A DNA stretch of 33,921 nt from S010-25 sp964466455 (GTDB taxonomy: Bacteria; Pseudomonadota; Gammaproteobacteria; SZUA-229), in NCBI GenBank assembly GCA_964466455.1, contig CAYXNL010000020.1:1-33921 (forward strand), given 5' to 3'. A program made the translations under genes and the position numbers. The notes under the pieces were generated by a model, which saw only the letters and a program-made list of their open reading frames with translations, was not told where the DNA came from and made no database searches. Below, one piece after another: positions 7,537 to 17,900 of the stretch; position 1 is the first letter of the stretch, and the number at the start of each line of letters is the position of its first letter.

Positions 7537-8279
7537 TTTTTAATATTGCCCTGCGTGAACTACGCAGCATGTTTCTGTCACCGCTTGCATGGATACTACT
7601 TGCCGTAACGCAACTTATTCTTGCCTGGGTATTCTTTTCGTCGATAGATGTTTTTTTTAATATCCAGTCAAAACTTGCCACCATTCCGAACGCACCGGGA
7701 GCAACCGATCTGATTATATCGCCATTACTGGGAACAGCCAGCGTTATATTGCTGATGATTACGCCACTATTAACCATGCGTCTTATTAGTGAGGAACAGC
7801 GAAATCACACCATGACATTATTGACATCCAGCCCCCTGAGTATAACGGAAATTATTCTGGGTAAATATCTTGGTATGATTTTATTTATGCTTATCTTTAT
7901 TTTTATGATTAGCTGGATGCCGTTTTCACTTTATCTGGGCACACACCCCGATACTGGAAAAATGCTCAGCGGTTTATTAGGCCTGTTCCTGCTACTGTCT
8001 GCTCTCTGTGCGGCTGGTATTTTTATGTCTTCATTAACCGATAACCCGGTAATTGCCGCCATCAGTACCTTTGGTCTATTGCTACTGTTATGGGTTATTA
8101 ACAATAACACAAGTAACCAGTCTGTTACCATATTCCAATATCTCTCCCTGACCAGTCATTTTTCCAGCCTGCAACGCGGTATCCTCCGTAGCGCAGATAT
8201 TGCCTATTATTTTCTCTTTATTGTTTTCTTTCTGGTGCTTACCATCCGCCAGATAGAAACTCGTCGGCTACAGAATTAA
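7533..8279 (+). CDS. ABC-2 type permease (GldF-like)
   Basis: The 248-residue product is an integral membrane protein with about six hydrophobic segments. The N-terminus FNIALRELRSMFLSPLAWIL and the motif LTMRLISEEQRNHTMTLLTS are typical of ABC-2 permeases of the GldF/NosY type. It starts inside the stop of the ATPase gene and ends 2 bp before the next ATG, so the operon is tightly packed. It presumably forms the membrane channel for the upstream ATPase. Substrate unknown. Confidence 0.9.
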   Translation: MIFNIALRELRSMFLSPLAWILLAVTQLILAWVFFSSIDVFFNIQSKLATIPNAPGATDLIISPLLGTASVILLMITPLLTMRLISEEQRNHTMTLLTSSPLSITEIILGKYLGMILFMLIFIFMISWMPFSLYLGTHPDTGKMLSGLLGLFLLLSALCAAGIFMSSLTDNPVIAAISTFGLLLLLWVINNNTSNQSVTIFQYLSLTSHFSSLQRGILRSADIAYYFLFIVFFLVLTIRQIETRRLQN

Positions 8280-8281
8280 TA

Positions 8282-9664
8282 ATGCACTTATCCACAAAAA
8301 CCCGTCGGCAATTACAGTTTCAAAAAATTGTATTTCTTATTCTATTTTCAACCATTATTGGTTTACTGGCATGGTTGAGTAACCACTATTCCACTCAGAT
8401 TGATCTAACATCCAATCACCGGAATTCACTTTCCAGAACCAGCGTTGATTTACTTAATACCTTCGATGGCAAAATTATATTTAACGCTTATATACGCAAC
8501 CAGACCACCCGCCAGGCAGTAAAAGAAATAATCCAGCGCTACCAGCAGATTAAACCGGATATTGAACTACATTTTTACAACCCGGATATCGCCTTTAAAC
8601 AGGCAGAAGCCGATAACGTTGTATTAAAAAATAACATTGCATTTGTTATCCACTATAAAAATCGGCAACAGAATATTTATTCCTTAAGTGAAAATACCAT
8701 TACTAATGCACTGTACCGATTAAGTCTTCAGGGCAAGCAAAGCATTGTATTTATCACCGGCCATAACGAGAGGAATCCCTTCGACAAAAGCAGCCGTGGC
8801 TATAGCAAACTTAGCAAGATACTTGAAAAGCGCGGCTTTAATATTGACACTGTTAATCTTTTAGTCCACCCGCTCAGTGGTCACACCAGATTATTGGTCA
8901 TTGCTTCACCAGAAAAACAACTCGGCAAAGGAGAAGTTGCACAGATTTTAACTTATCTGAAACGGGGTCATAATCTTTTATGGCTGATGGATGTCGGGCC
9001 GTTGCAGGGACTAAAACCACTGTCCACTATGATGGATATTAAATTCCTCCCCGGTGTTATTATTGACAATAATACAAATCTTCGCCGAACACTTAATATC
9101 CAGCACCCGGCAATAATCCCGGTTATCGACTACCCCGAGCACCCCATTACCCATCAGTTAAACTATACGCTTTTCCCGATTGCACGCGGGATTCGTACCA
9201 CGGGTATGCAGAACCGGTGGGAGCAAACCCCTATATTACGCTCTCTGCCAAAAAGCTGGGTTGAAACCAGTAATCTAACCGGAAAAATTACCTTTGACCC
9301 CGATAAGGGCGACATTGCCGGACCAGTCACCTTTGGGCTGGCGCTGGAACGAAAGATAAAATCTGCACAGAAAGCAACGAGAAATAGCAAGACATCACAA
9401 CGTCTGGTTGTTATTGGTGATACTGACTTTCTTGCCAATAGTTATATCGGTGCAGGGGATAATATTGCATTAGCTACAAAAATATTTAACTGGTTAAATA
9501 ATGACGACAAACTACTAAAAATTGCACCCATACGACACACAGATTTAAAGCTGGATTTAAATGATACCTGGATATCTGTTATTGGTTTCGGCTTCTATCT
9601 CGTCCTTCCCTTAACTTTATTAGTTGCCGGTTTTACACTGTGGTATAAAAGAAATAAAAGATAG
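8282..9664 (+). CDS. GldG-like ABC-associated membrane protein
   Basis: The 460-residue product has one N-terminal membrane helix (about 14-33), a large soluble region and one C-terminal helix (about 432-453). This is the layout of GldG, the auxiliary ABC component of the DUF4350/ABC_transp_aux type. Motifs include YSTQIDLTSNHRNSLS after the first helix, IVFITGHNERNP and RLVVIGDTDFLANSY. The soluble part would face the periplasm. Its role in such systems is undefined. It follows the permease by 2 bp. Confidence 0.85.
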   Translation: MHLSTKTRRQLQFQKIVFLILFSTIIGLLAWLSNHYSTQIDLTSNHRNSLSRTSVDLLNTFDGKIIFNAYIRNQTTRQAVKEIIQRYQQIKPDIELHFYNPDIAFKQAEADNVVLKNNIAFVIHYKNRQQNIYSLSENTITNALYRLSLQGKQSIVFITGHNERNPFDKSSRGYSKLSKILEKRGFNIDTVNLLVHPLSGHTRLLVIASPEKQLGKGEVAQILTYLKRGHNLLWLMDVGPLQGLKPLSTMMDIKFLPGVIIDNNTNLRRTLNIQHPAIIPVIDYPEHPITHQLNYTLFPIARGIRTTGMQNRWEQTPILRSLPKSWVETSNLTGKITFDPDKGDIAGPVTFGLALERKIKSAQKATRNSKTSQRLVVIGDTDFLANSYIGAGDNIALATKIFNWLNNDDKLLKIAPIRHTDLKLDLNDTWISVIGFGFYLVLPLTLLVAGFTLWYKRNKR

Positions 9665-9681
9665 CGGTTATCTTATAAATT

Positions 9682-10554
9682 ATGCTAAAAAAAAACCTGC
9701 TTAATCTATTTTTACTCATTACAGTTATTCTGTTAATTCTTCTTGTTTTCCTCTCGAAAAAAAAAGACAAGCTACTGCCTTTACTAACAAACATAAATCC
9801 CGACAGTATTACAAAAATTATTATCCGTCATAATAACCACGAAAGCCTTATACGCAAACAGACTGTAAACGGCAAATCCTACTGGCAGTTTACGCAACCG
9901 ATTAAAGTAGGTGCCAATGGATTTCGCCTGCAATCTTTACTGGCATTAATCAATGCACCCGTCCACGCACACTACAAGATGTCTGAGATCAACCCTGAGA
10001 GCATCGGTCTGGATAAAACCAGCAATAGCGTTCAGTTTAACGGGGAGAAAATCGTATTCGGTATTATTAACCCGATTAATCACCTGCGTTATATTCTATA
10101 TAAACAACAAATTTATCTTATTCAGGATGTTTACTTCCCCTTAATTAACTCAGACTTCAGCACACTGGTTGCACTGAAGCTACTACCGCATAATAGTAAA
10201 ATAAAAAAACTGGTATTACTTAATCAGCAGATCGAGAAAAATGCCAACGGTTTATGGAAAAGCAGTATCGATCTGCCTGCCGATACAATAGTTAATGTCA
10301 TTCAAAAATGGGAAAACGTTCAGGCTTTTGGTGTACATAGATATATGCGCCGCCAGACTCTGGGTAAAATAAAGGTCTATCTGGAATCATCACCGACACC
10401 AATTGTTTTTCAGGTTACCAGTATCAAACCCTGGGTAATTCTTGCCCGGCATAAGCTGGGGCTGGAATACCACCTTAATAATGGTGCCTACAAGCTTCTT
10501 ATTAAGCCGGTTAAGACAGACAGTCACCAGACAAAATCAATAAAACAGAAATGA
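9682..10554 (+). CDS. DUF4340 domain protein
   Basis: The 290-residue product has a single N-terminal membrane anchor (about 6-24) and a predicted periplasmic body with the short beta-strand repeats of DUF4340, such as ITKIIIRHNNHESLIRK, YWQFTQPI and LYKQQIYLIQD. DUF4340 genes regularly follow GldA/GldF/GldG-like genes. It begins 17 bp after the GldG-like gene and ends 27 bp before mutM, so mutM may be read through from this operon. The domain assignment rests on pattern and context. Confidence 0.75.
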   Translation: MLKKNLLNLFLLITVILLILLVFLSKKKDKLLPLLTNINPDSITKIIIRHNNHESLIRKQTVNGKSYWQFTQPIKVGANGFRLQSLLALINAPVHAHYKMSEINPESIGLDKTSNSVQFNGEKIVFGIINPINHLRYILYKQQIYLIQDVYFPLINSDFSTLVALKLLPHNSKIKKLVLLNQQIEKNANGLWKSSIDLPADTIVNVIQKWENVQAFGVHRYMRRQTLGKIKVYLESSPTPIVFQVTSIKPWVILARHKLGLEYHLNNGAYKLLIKPVKTDSHQTKSIKQK

Positions 10555-10581
10555 TCTCCCTCCTCTTTTTACTTTTTAGCC

Positions 10582-11397
10582 ATGCCAGAACTACCTGAAG
10601 TCGAAACCAGTCGATTGGGCATTAAGCCCTATATTCAGCAACAGAAAATTGCCGATATTATTATTCGCCAATACAAACTACGCTGGCCCATTCCTCAGAA
10701 TCTACCCGCTCTTGCAACCGGACAGACTGTTGAACAGGTGCAGCGTCGCGGCAAATACCTTATCCTGCCTTTACAGACCGGCAGTATTATTATTCACCTT
10801 GGCATGTCAGGCAGCCTGCATATTGTGGCAGCAGACGATCATGCAGATAAACACGACCACATTGATTTCTGTTTTGCGAATAAAAAAATATTGCGCCTGC
10901 ATGATCCAAGAAAATTCGGCAGCGTACTGTGGACGGAGCAGAATCCCCTGAACCATAAGTTAATCCGTGAACTCGGCCCCGAACCTCTATCTGATGCCTT
11001 TACTACCGATTATTTATATCAACACACACGCCAGCGCACGGCAAGCATCAAAGCCCTGATGATGAACGGCCATATTGTTGTCGGTGTGGGCAATATTTAC
11101 GCCAATGAATCCCTGTACCGGGCGGGTATCAACCCAAAGCGTAAAGCCGGCAGTCTGTCGGCTAAAGCCTGTCAACGACTGGTTGCTGCCATCAAAAATA
11201 TTCTGACCGCTGCCATTAAACAGGGCGGCACAACATTACGTGATTTTACCGCTGAAGATGGTCACCCCGGTTATTTTTCCCAACAACTTTGCGTTTACGG
11301 CAAGGCTGGCCAGACCTGCCCCAGCTGTGGCAATACCATAAAACAGATAACCCAGCAGCAACGCTCTACTTTTTATTGCACCCGCTGTCAGCGATAA
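10582..11397 (+). CDS. mutM: Formamidopyrimidine-DNA glycosylase (Fpg)
   Basis: MutM removes 8-oxoguanine and formamidopyrimidines from DNA and cuts the abasic site. The 271-residue product begins MPELPEVET, giving catalytic Pro2 and Glu3. It has RRGKYLIL with the conserved Lys, HLGMSGSL, HDPRKFG, VGVGNIYANE and a C-terminal zinc finger with CPSC and CTRC. Length matches E. coli Fpg (269). It may share a transcript with the ABC operon upstream. Confidence 0.97.
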   Translation: MPELPEVETSRLGIKPYIQQQKIADIIIRQYKLRWPIPQNLPALATGQTVEQVQRRGKYLILPLQTGSIIIHLGMSGSLHIVAADDHADKHDHIDFCFANKKILRLHDPRKFGSVLWTEQNPLNHKLIRELGPEPLSDAFTTDYLYQHTRQRTASIKALMMNGHIVVGVGNIYANESLYRAGINPKRKAGSLSAKACQRLVAAIKNILTAAIKQGGTTLRDFTAEDGHPGYFSQQLCVYGKAGQTCPSCGNTIKQITQQQRSTFYCTRCQR

Positions 11398-11437
11398 CGT
11401 TATACTACTGGTAAATAATATAAATACGTAAGCCATA

Positions 11438-12070
11438 ATGAAAAGACAAAAGTTAAAAGCAATCGTACTCACCTGCACTCTGCTATATAGTATAGGCAGT
11501 CATGCAATCGAAATAACACCATTGTTTGGCTTGCAGGGCGGGGGGGAGCTTATTGACCAGAGCACTCAGAAAAAACATTCTATTAACTCCTCCAGTATGT
11601 ATGGCTTTATTATCAGTAAGCCTTACGAGCAGGGTAAAACGCTGGAATTATATTACAGTCACCAGAATTCAGAGATAAAATCCGTTAGCATAACACCGCC
11701 GCCGGCTATACCCTCGCCCACTACCCTGAGCAATATCGGGCTATCTGTGGATTATCTGCAAATTGGTGGCACCACCCCTCTTTCACATGAGAAACAGCTT
11801 ACAACTTTTGCCAGCGGCGGGCTGGGAATTACCTATCTAACCCCCGACCCGTCTGGTCTCAGCTCGGAACTACGCGCTTCACTTAACTTCGGCCTCGGCT
11901 TGAAATGGCCGTTGAATAAACATATCGCATTACGCCTGGAAACACGGGCGTTTGCCACATTATTCGGTAATAATAGCAGTCTGTTCTGCAATGGTGGTTG
12001 CACACTTAAGGTAAAAGGAAGCTTCCTTTTGCAGGCTGAAGTCTCCGCTGGTCTTGCCATTGCTTTTTAA
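11438..12070 (+). CDS. Hypothetical exported protein, likely outer-membrane beta-barrel
   Basis: The 210-residue product has a signal peptide (about 1-23, ending GSHA-IEI). The mature part consists of amphipathic strands and Gly-rich turns (SGGLGITYLTP, LNFGLGLKWPL) and ends in phenylalanine (AGLAIAF), like outer-membrane barrels. Two cysteines (FCNGGC) could form a loop disulfide. I do not recognise a specific family; an OmpW- or OmpA-barrel-like fold is possible. It is convergent with the DUF481 gene, 11 bp apart. Confidence 0.6.
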   Translation: MKRQKLKAIVLTCTLLYSIGSHAIEITPLFGLQGGGELIDQSTQKKHSINSSSMYGFIISKPYEQGKTLELYYSHQNSEIKSVSITPPPAIPSPTTLSNIGLSVDYLQIGGTTPLSHEKQLTTFASGGLGITYLTPDPSGLSSELRASLNFGLGLKWPLNKHIALRLETRAFATLFGNNSSLFCNGGCTLKVKGSFLLQAEVSAGLAIAF

Positions 12071-12089
12071 TTTCTTTCGGATTAAAAGC
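12062..12089. terminator. Possible bidirectional terminator between convergent genes
   Basis: GCTTTTTAAT (12062-12071) pairs with ATTAAAAGC (12081-12089) with one bulge, around the loop TTCTTTCGG. A/T-rich arms on both sides fit a shared terminator for the convergent barrel genes. It overlaps both stop codons, so it is only a candidate. Confidence 0.35.
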
Positions 12090-12825
12090 TATAAACAAGC
12101 GTAGTAGCGAACTCTGTGTCTGTTCTCAGTATGCCTGGCGGTACATTTGACTTACTACGTATCGTATAGGTAATTTTTAGTGCAAGCTCGTCACTGACTT
12201 TTGCCTGCAACCCGGTAATTGACCTTGTCGTGGTAAAAATCTCCCCGATATCTGTACGCAGCTCCTGGGTAAATTTTGCATGGTCATTAATTACCCACCA
12301 GTATTTTCCGGATAACCGCAATAACGGCTCACTGGTTGAGGATTTATCATTCTCTTTATAAAATCTGATACCGGGGCCAATTTCAAGATCCAGTTCCATA
12401 TTGGTTCGTTTAATAGCCTTACGCCCATAACCAACAGATAGTACATGTTCATATTTAAACCCACTAAATCGGTCTTTTTGCAGATCAACCAGGCCTAATA
12501 CATAATCCCTGTTGCTGAACTTGTAATTTGATGAACCGGATAATTCATAACGTTCGGCTGACACAATAGACTGACCGGTAGCATTATCCGTACTCTGTGT
12601 TCCATAGCCTTCTACATGACCATGATGCCGCCATTTTTTGACCTCATAGGTGACATCTGCTTTTGCTGCTATCGTCTGCGTCTGGGTATTACCTGTGGTG
12701 CGAATAAGGCCTAACTCCGTCTGTGTTTTCCATGGTGACTTGCTTATCTTACCAGTCTTATCAGCCGCATGAACAACACCGACTGCCAGAGCACAAAGTG
12801 ATATAAGTAAAAACTGTTTTCTCAT
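12082..12825 (-). CDS. DUF481 (YdiY-like) outer-membrane protein
   Basis: The 247-residue product has a signal peptide (about 1-20, ending GVVHA) and then the DUF481 pattern: WKTQTELGLIRTTGNTQTQT, repeated strands with YELSGSSNYKFSNRDY and LDLEIGPGIRFYKE, and a terminal phenylalanine (TTLVYSF). DUF481 proteins such as E. coli YdiY are predicted salt- or acid-induced outer-membrane barrels with no defined transport substrate. Its promoter would lie in the region shared with the divergent PilZ gene. Confidence 0.85.
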   Translation of the reverse strand: MRKQFLLISLCALAVGVVHAADKTGKISKSPWKTQTELGLIRTTGNTQTQTIAAKADVTYEVKKWRHHGHVEGYGTQSTDNATGQSIVSAERYELSGSSNYKFSNRDYVLGLVDLQKDRFSGFKYEHVLSVGYGRKAIKRTNMELDLEIGPGIRFYKENDKSSTSEPLLRLSGKYWWVINDHAKFTQELRTDIGEIFTTTRSITGLQAKVSDELALKITYTIRSKSNVPPGILRTDTEFATTLVYSF

Positions 12826-12897
12826 TTTCTATTCCCGATCCTTTTTACACGCACACAATTTTTTTCAGTTTGTAACAATTTGTACGGAAAATAACTT

Positions 12898-12913
12898 ACA
12901 ATTACAAAATTGT
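12898..12913. promoter_or_regulatory. Operator-like palindrome between divergent DUF481 and PilZ genes
   Basis: ACAATT (12898-12903) and AATTGT (12908-12913) form a perfect 6-bp inverted repeat with a 4-bp spacer, in an A/T-rich divergent intergenic region of 157 bp. Related half-sites (TGTAACAATTTGTAC) occur just upstream. It could bind a regulator; which one is unknown. Confidence 0.35.
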
Positions 12914-12982
12914 CAAAAAATGTTTGAATTTCACCAACTTGTACTAAACTTGGTAGGTTAGAAGTAAATACCTGTAACAATA

Positions 12983-13402
12983 ATGAAACCTGAGACACCA
13001 GATAATAGAGAGAGACGCCACACACCACGCCATGAGATTCACCTCATGGTTGATCTGGTATTGCAAAATGGCAGCATGCTTCCGGTACAGTCGAGCAGTA
13101 TCTCCGATAGTGGGATTCAGGTAGTCTGTGATAGCTGGGCTGCACACGAAATCGAGCCTCGCGGTATTCAAACCCATAGCGTTAATCATATTAAAGTCAA
13201 AGTTGTACTGGAGCTACCGGTAGCGGATAATCAGAAAAAGCTCTATGCATTATGCAAAATTATATCAGCACGTCGCTTATCTCAGGATGAATACATTCTT
13301 AACCTTGCCTACATTGAGTTTGAAAACGGTACCGAGAAAATACTGGACAACTACCTCGATCAATATCAGCAAAAAAAAACCATCCTTGAAGCCATTGCAT
13401 AA
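12983..13402 (+). CDS. PilZ domain protein
   Basis: The 139-residue single-domain product has the RxxxR motif in RRHTPRHEI (11-19) and the second motif as SISDSGIQV (39-47), where the usual Asp of DxSxxG is a Ser. PilZ domains bind cyclic-di-GMP through these two motifs, so binding is plausible but the second motif is not perfect. The beta-barrel continues with KVVLELPV and LYALCKIISARR. It stands alone, divergent from the DUF481 gene and convergent with gltD. Target process unknown. Confidence 0.85.
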   Translation: MKPETPDNRERRHTPRHEIHLMVDLVLQNGSMLPVQSSSISDSGIQVVCDSWAAHEIEPRGIQTHSVNHIKVKVVLELPVADNQKKLYALCKIISARRLSQDEYILNLAYIEFENGTEKILDNYLDQYQQKKTILEAIA

Positions 13403-13452
13403 ATAAAACTATGCAACTAGATGATTTTATTATATTTTACACTTTATCCCGA

Positions 13453-14928
13453 TTAGGACAATAAAGCCTCACCCATCAGGTAACGGTCAATTTCACGCGC
13501 CGCCTCACGACCTTCATTTATTGCCCAGACCACCAGTGACTGCCCACGACGACAGTCCCCGGCGGCAAATACACCGTCAACACTGGTCGTATAGCGACCA
13601 TAGTCTGCCTGATAATTACCACGTGCATCGTACTCCAGCGAGAGCAAGTCTGTCGCATAGTGTTCAGGACCGAGAAAGCCCATCGACAGCAGGATCATAT
13701 CTGCCTGCCAGACTTTTTCCGACCCGGAGACTTCATCCATTTTCCACTGACCATCCACTTTCTTCCAGCTCACTTCCACGGTTTTAACACCCGACACATT
13801 GCCCTGGGCATCAGCCAGAAAAGCTTTTGTAAGAAGACAATACTGACGTGGATCATGACCGAATTTTACGCTGCTTTCTTCATGTCCATAATCGACACGG
13901 AAAATTAACGGCCATAATGGCCACGGATTATCTTCAGCGCGCTGCGCCGGTGGATGCGGCATTAATTCAAAATTTACCACCGAGGCACAGCCATGACGGA
14001 TGGATGTACCAATACAGTCCGTACCGGTATCACCACCACCGATAACAATCACATTTTTATCTTTCGCAGAAATATAGTTGCCATCGGTAAGGTTTGAGTC
14101 CAGTAAACTTCTGGTATTGGCGGTGAGAAAGTCCATCGCTGGATAGATGCCATTGAATGCACGACCGTCTATGTCCAGATCCCGCGCAGAGGTGGCACCG
14201 GTGGAAAATAACAGCGCGTCATTTTCCTGACGAAGCTTTTCAATGCTGATACCTTTGTCGCCACTAGCGCCAACATCAGCATTACAGATGAATTTCACTC
14301 CTTCTTCGGCCAGTAAATCTACCCGGCGCTGGACAATTGATTTGCCCAGTTTCATATTCGGAATACCATACATTAACAAACCACCCACCCGGTCAGCGCG
14401 CTCATACACGCTAACGTAATGACCGGCTTTATTTAGCTGTGCAGCGGCGGCAAGACCGGCTGGTCCCGAGCCAATTATCGCAACCTTTTTACCGCTACGC
14501 GTCGCGGGGGGGACGGGTTTAATCCAGCCCTGTTCAAACCCGTGGTCAACAATCGCCTGTTCGATATTTTTAATGGTCACCGGGGGTTCGATAATACCCA
14601 GCACACAGGCACCCTCACACGGTGCCGGACATACCCGCCCGGTAAATTCAGGAAAATTATTGGTCTTATGCAGGCGATTTAAGGCCGCCTGCCACTTGCC
14701 GGTATAGACCAGATGGTTCCATTCAGGGATCAGATTATTAACCGGACAGCCATTTGCCGACTGGCAAAAAGGGACACCACAGTCCATACAGCGCGCACCC
14801 TGTATCATAAGATGCTCGGTATCATGCTGGACGGTATAAATTTCTTCATAATCCTTTAGCCGCACCTTTACGTCCCGATACGGCTCTGTTTTACGTTTAA
14901 ACTCCTTAAAACCTGTGGGTTTGCCCAT
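13453..14928 (-). CDS. gltD: Glutamate synthase (NADPH) small subunit
   Basis: GltD passes electrons from NADPH to GltB in glutamate synthesis. The 491-residue product has the N-terminal cluster cysteines CMDCGVPFC (47-55) with Cys61, and C100, C104 and C108 in CPAPCEGAC, which bind 4Fe-4S clusters. It also has the FAD motif GSGPAG (153-158) and the NADPH motif VIGGGDTGTD near 300. The C-terminal GDCRRGQSLVVWAI is intact. It lies 50 bp downstream of gltB in the same operon. Confidence 0.97.
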   Translation of the reverse strand: MGKPTGFKEFKRKTEPYRDVKVRLKDYEEIYTVQHDTEHLMIQGARCMDCGVPFCQSANGCPVNNLIPEWNHLVYTGKWQAALNRLHKTNNFPEFTGRVCPAPCEGACVLGIIEPPVTIKNIEQAIVDHGFEQGWIKPVPPATRSGKKVAIIGSGPAGLAAAAQLNKAGHYVSVYERADRVGGLLMYGIPNMKLGKSIVQRRVDLLAEEGVKFICNADVGASGDKGISIEKLRQENDALLFSTGATSARDLDIDGRAFNGIYPAMDFLTANTRSLLDSNLTDGNYISAKDKNVIVIGGGDTGTDCIGTSIRHGCASVVNFELMPHPPAQRAEDNPWPLWPLIFRVDYGHEESSVKFGHDPRQYCLLTKAFLADAQGNVSGVKTVEVSWKKVDGQWKMDEVSGSEKVWQADMILLSMGFLGPEHYATDLLSLEYDARGNYQADYGRYTTSVDGVFAAGDCRRGQSLVVWAINEGREAAREIDRYLMGEALLS

Positions 14929-14978
14929 TTACTTCTTCTCTAAAAATTTTTAACTAATAATTAAAACCTGAATACAAA

Positions 14979-17900
14979 TTATGCCACAGCCGGTTGTTTG
15001 GTTTTTTTCATTTCCTCTAACACCCGTTTGTAATCGGTCGGCATTACTTTTACAAATTGCTTAATGGTTTCAGACCAGTTATCCAGTACGGTTTTTGCAA
15101 CTGCGGAGCGGGTATAACGGTAGTGGTTTTCAATCAACGTTCTAAGCTCTTTGATATCTTCTTCCTGTTCCACTGCTTCCAGCTCAACCATACCCGTGTT
15201 ACAGAGTGGCGCAAAATGCTGATTACAATCCCAGACATAGGCAATACCACCACTCATGCCGGCAGCAAAGTTTCGCCCGGTTTCGCCCAGCACGACCACC
15301 CGCCCCCCTGTCATATATTCACAGCCATGGTCGCCAACACCTTCCACAACGGCGCTGGCACCAGAATTTCTTACACAGAAGCGTTCTGCGGCAATACCGC
15401 GGAAATAAGCCTCACCACTGGTTGCCCCATACAATACGGTGTTACCCAGAAGAATATTCTCTTCCGCCACAAAAGTACTTGTTGCCGGTGGGTAAATAAT
15501 AATACGACCACCGGACAGACCCTTTCCGGTATAGTCATTGGCATCCCCTTCCAGCTCAATCGTTACGCCTTCATACAACCAGGCGCCCAGACTCTGTCCG
15601 GCAGAACCATTGAGTTTGATATGAACGCTATCATCCGGCAGCGGCTGACCCTGACGGGCTTTTGCCAGTTCATGCGACAACATGGTACCCACTACACGGT
15701 TGGTATTAACCACCGGTAATTCCATACTGACAGCACTACCCTGCGCTATGGTTTCGCTGGCGCGTTTGATAATTTCGTTATCCAGTGCCTTTTCCAGACC
15801 ATGATCCTGCTTTTTGCTGTGGTACACCCCTACTTTATCATGGGGTCGCTTCGCCATTGTCAGCATGGCGGTTAAATCAATACCTTTTGCCTTCCAGTGG
15901 TCAACCGCCTGATCGGCTTCCAGCACATCGACCCGGCCAACCATTTCATTTACCGTACGAAAACCAAGCGTAGCCATATGTCTACGCATATCCTCAGCAA
16001 CCATAAACAGATAATTCACGACATGCTCGGGTTTGCCGGTAAATTTTTTGCGTAGCTCCGGGTCCTGTGTCGCGATACCCACCGGGCAGGTATTAAGATG
16101 ACATTTACGCATCATCATACAGCCCAGTGTAATCAACGGAGCCGTTGCGAAACCGAACTCTTCGGCACCCAGCAAGGCTGCAATGGTAATATCCCGACCA
16201 GTTTTTAACTGTCCGTCTGTCTGTAATACTACCCGCGAGCGCAGGTCATTCATCACCAGCGTCTGATGGGTTTCGGCCACGCCCAGTTCCCACGGCATCC
16301 CCGCATGTTTGACTGAAGTCAGTGGTGAAGCACCCGTTCCTCCATCATGGCCGGCAATGACGATATGATCTGAAAAGGCCTTGGCAACGCCAGCCGCAAT
16401 AGTCCCCACACCGATTTCCGATACCAGCTTCACACTGATACGGGCGGACGGATTGGCATTTTTCAGATCATGAATTAATTGCGCCAGATCTTCAATAGAG
16501 TAGATATCATGGTGCGGTGGCGGACTAATTAAGCCTACACCTGGGGTGGAGTGGCGAATCCGAGCAATATTAATATCTACTTTGGCCCCCGGCAATTCGC
16601 CGCCTTCTCCCGGCTTGGCACCCTGCGCCACTTTAATCTGTAATTCATCAGCATTGGTGATGTACCAGTTAGTCACACCAAAACGACCGGAGGCAATCTG
16701 CTTGATAGCAGAACGTCTGGAATCTCCATTTTCCATTGGCTGAAACCGGGCGGCATCTTCCCCGCCTTCACCGGTATTGGACTTACCACCTAAACGGTTC
16801 ATGGCTATTGCCAGCGATTCGTGTGTTTCCGCCGAAATGGAACCAAAGCTCATTGCGCCAGTAACAAAGCGCTTGACGATTTCTTTTGCCGGCTCAACTT
16901 CATCCAGCGCAATCGGCCCACCATTAGCACCGTGCTTAAACTTCAGCAGACCACGCAGCGTTGCGCGCCGGGTGGAATCATCATCGGAAACACTGGCAAA
17001 GGCCTGATAGGCTGCTTTACTGTTGGTACGTGCGGCAAGTTGAATATTAGCAATCGTATCGGGATTCCACATATGCAGCTCACCACCACTACGCCAGTAA
17101 TAATCACCGGGATTATCCAGTACCGGTAGACGCACCAGCTCGCGGGGCGGATAGGCTTTTTCATGGCGACGCAGGGACTCTTCCGCCAGCACATCAAGGC
17201 TTACCCCTTTGATCCGGCTGGCCGTTCCCCGGAAGCAGCGATTGATAATATCATCCCCCAGGCCAACGGCTTCAAAAATTTGCGCCCCTTTATAGGAATG
17301 CAGGGTAGAGATACCGATCTTTGCCATGACCTTAAGCATCCCCTTACCTACTCCCTTACGGTAAGCTGCGACAATGCCTTCATCATCATACTGCTCTTTT
17401 TCCAGCAACCCATCGCGCTGAGACTGGAACAGTGCTTCAAATGCCAGATAGGGGTTAATCGCATCGGCACCATACCCTACCAGCAAACAATGATGGTGTA
17501 CTTCACGTGCCTCAGCCGTTTCCAGGACAATACCGATACGGGTACGCTGCTGATTGGCAACCAGATGGTGATGCACCGCACTGGTCGCCAGCAGTGAACT
17601 CACCGCAACGCGCTCGCTGTTCATATTACGATCAGAGAGGATAACCAGGCTATAATCCTCTTCTATGGCAGCGCTGGCCTGCGCACAGATATCATCTAAA
17701 CATCCAGACAAACCATCCACGCCCTGTACACAGGGATAGGTAATATCAATAGTCCTTGTTTTCCAGCCCCGATACGTCATGTGCTTGATTGCGGCGAGTT
17801 CTTCATTGGTCAGGATCGGGTGTGGAACACGCAGGCGATGAGCATGTTGCTCGGTGGTTTGCAGTAAATTTCTTTCCGGGCCGATATAACATTCCAGCGA

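Noticed and set aside
17163..17597. 144-codon plus-strand frame inside gltB
   Set aside because: It lies wholly within the well-conserved gltB coding region on the other strand.
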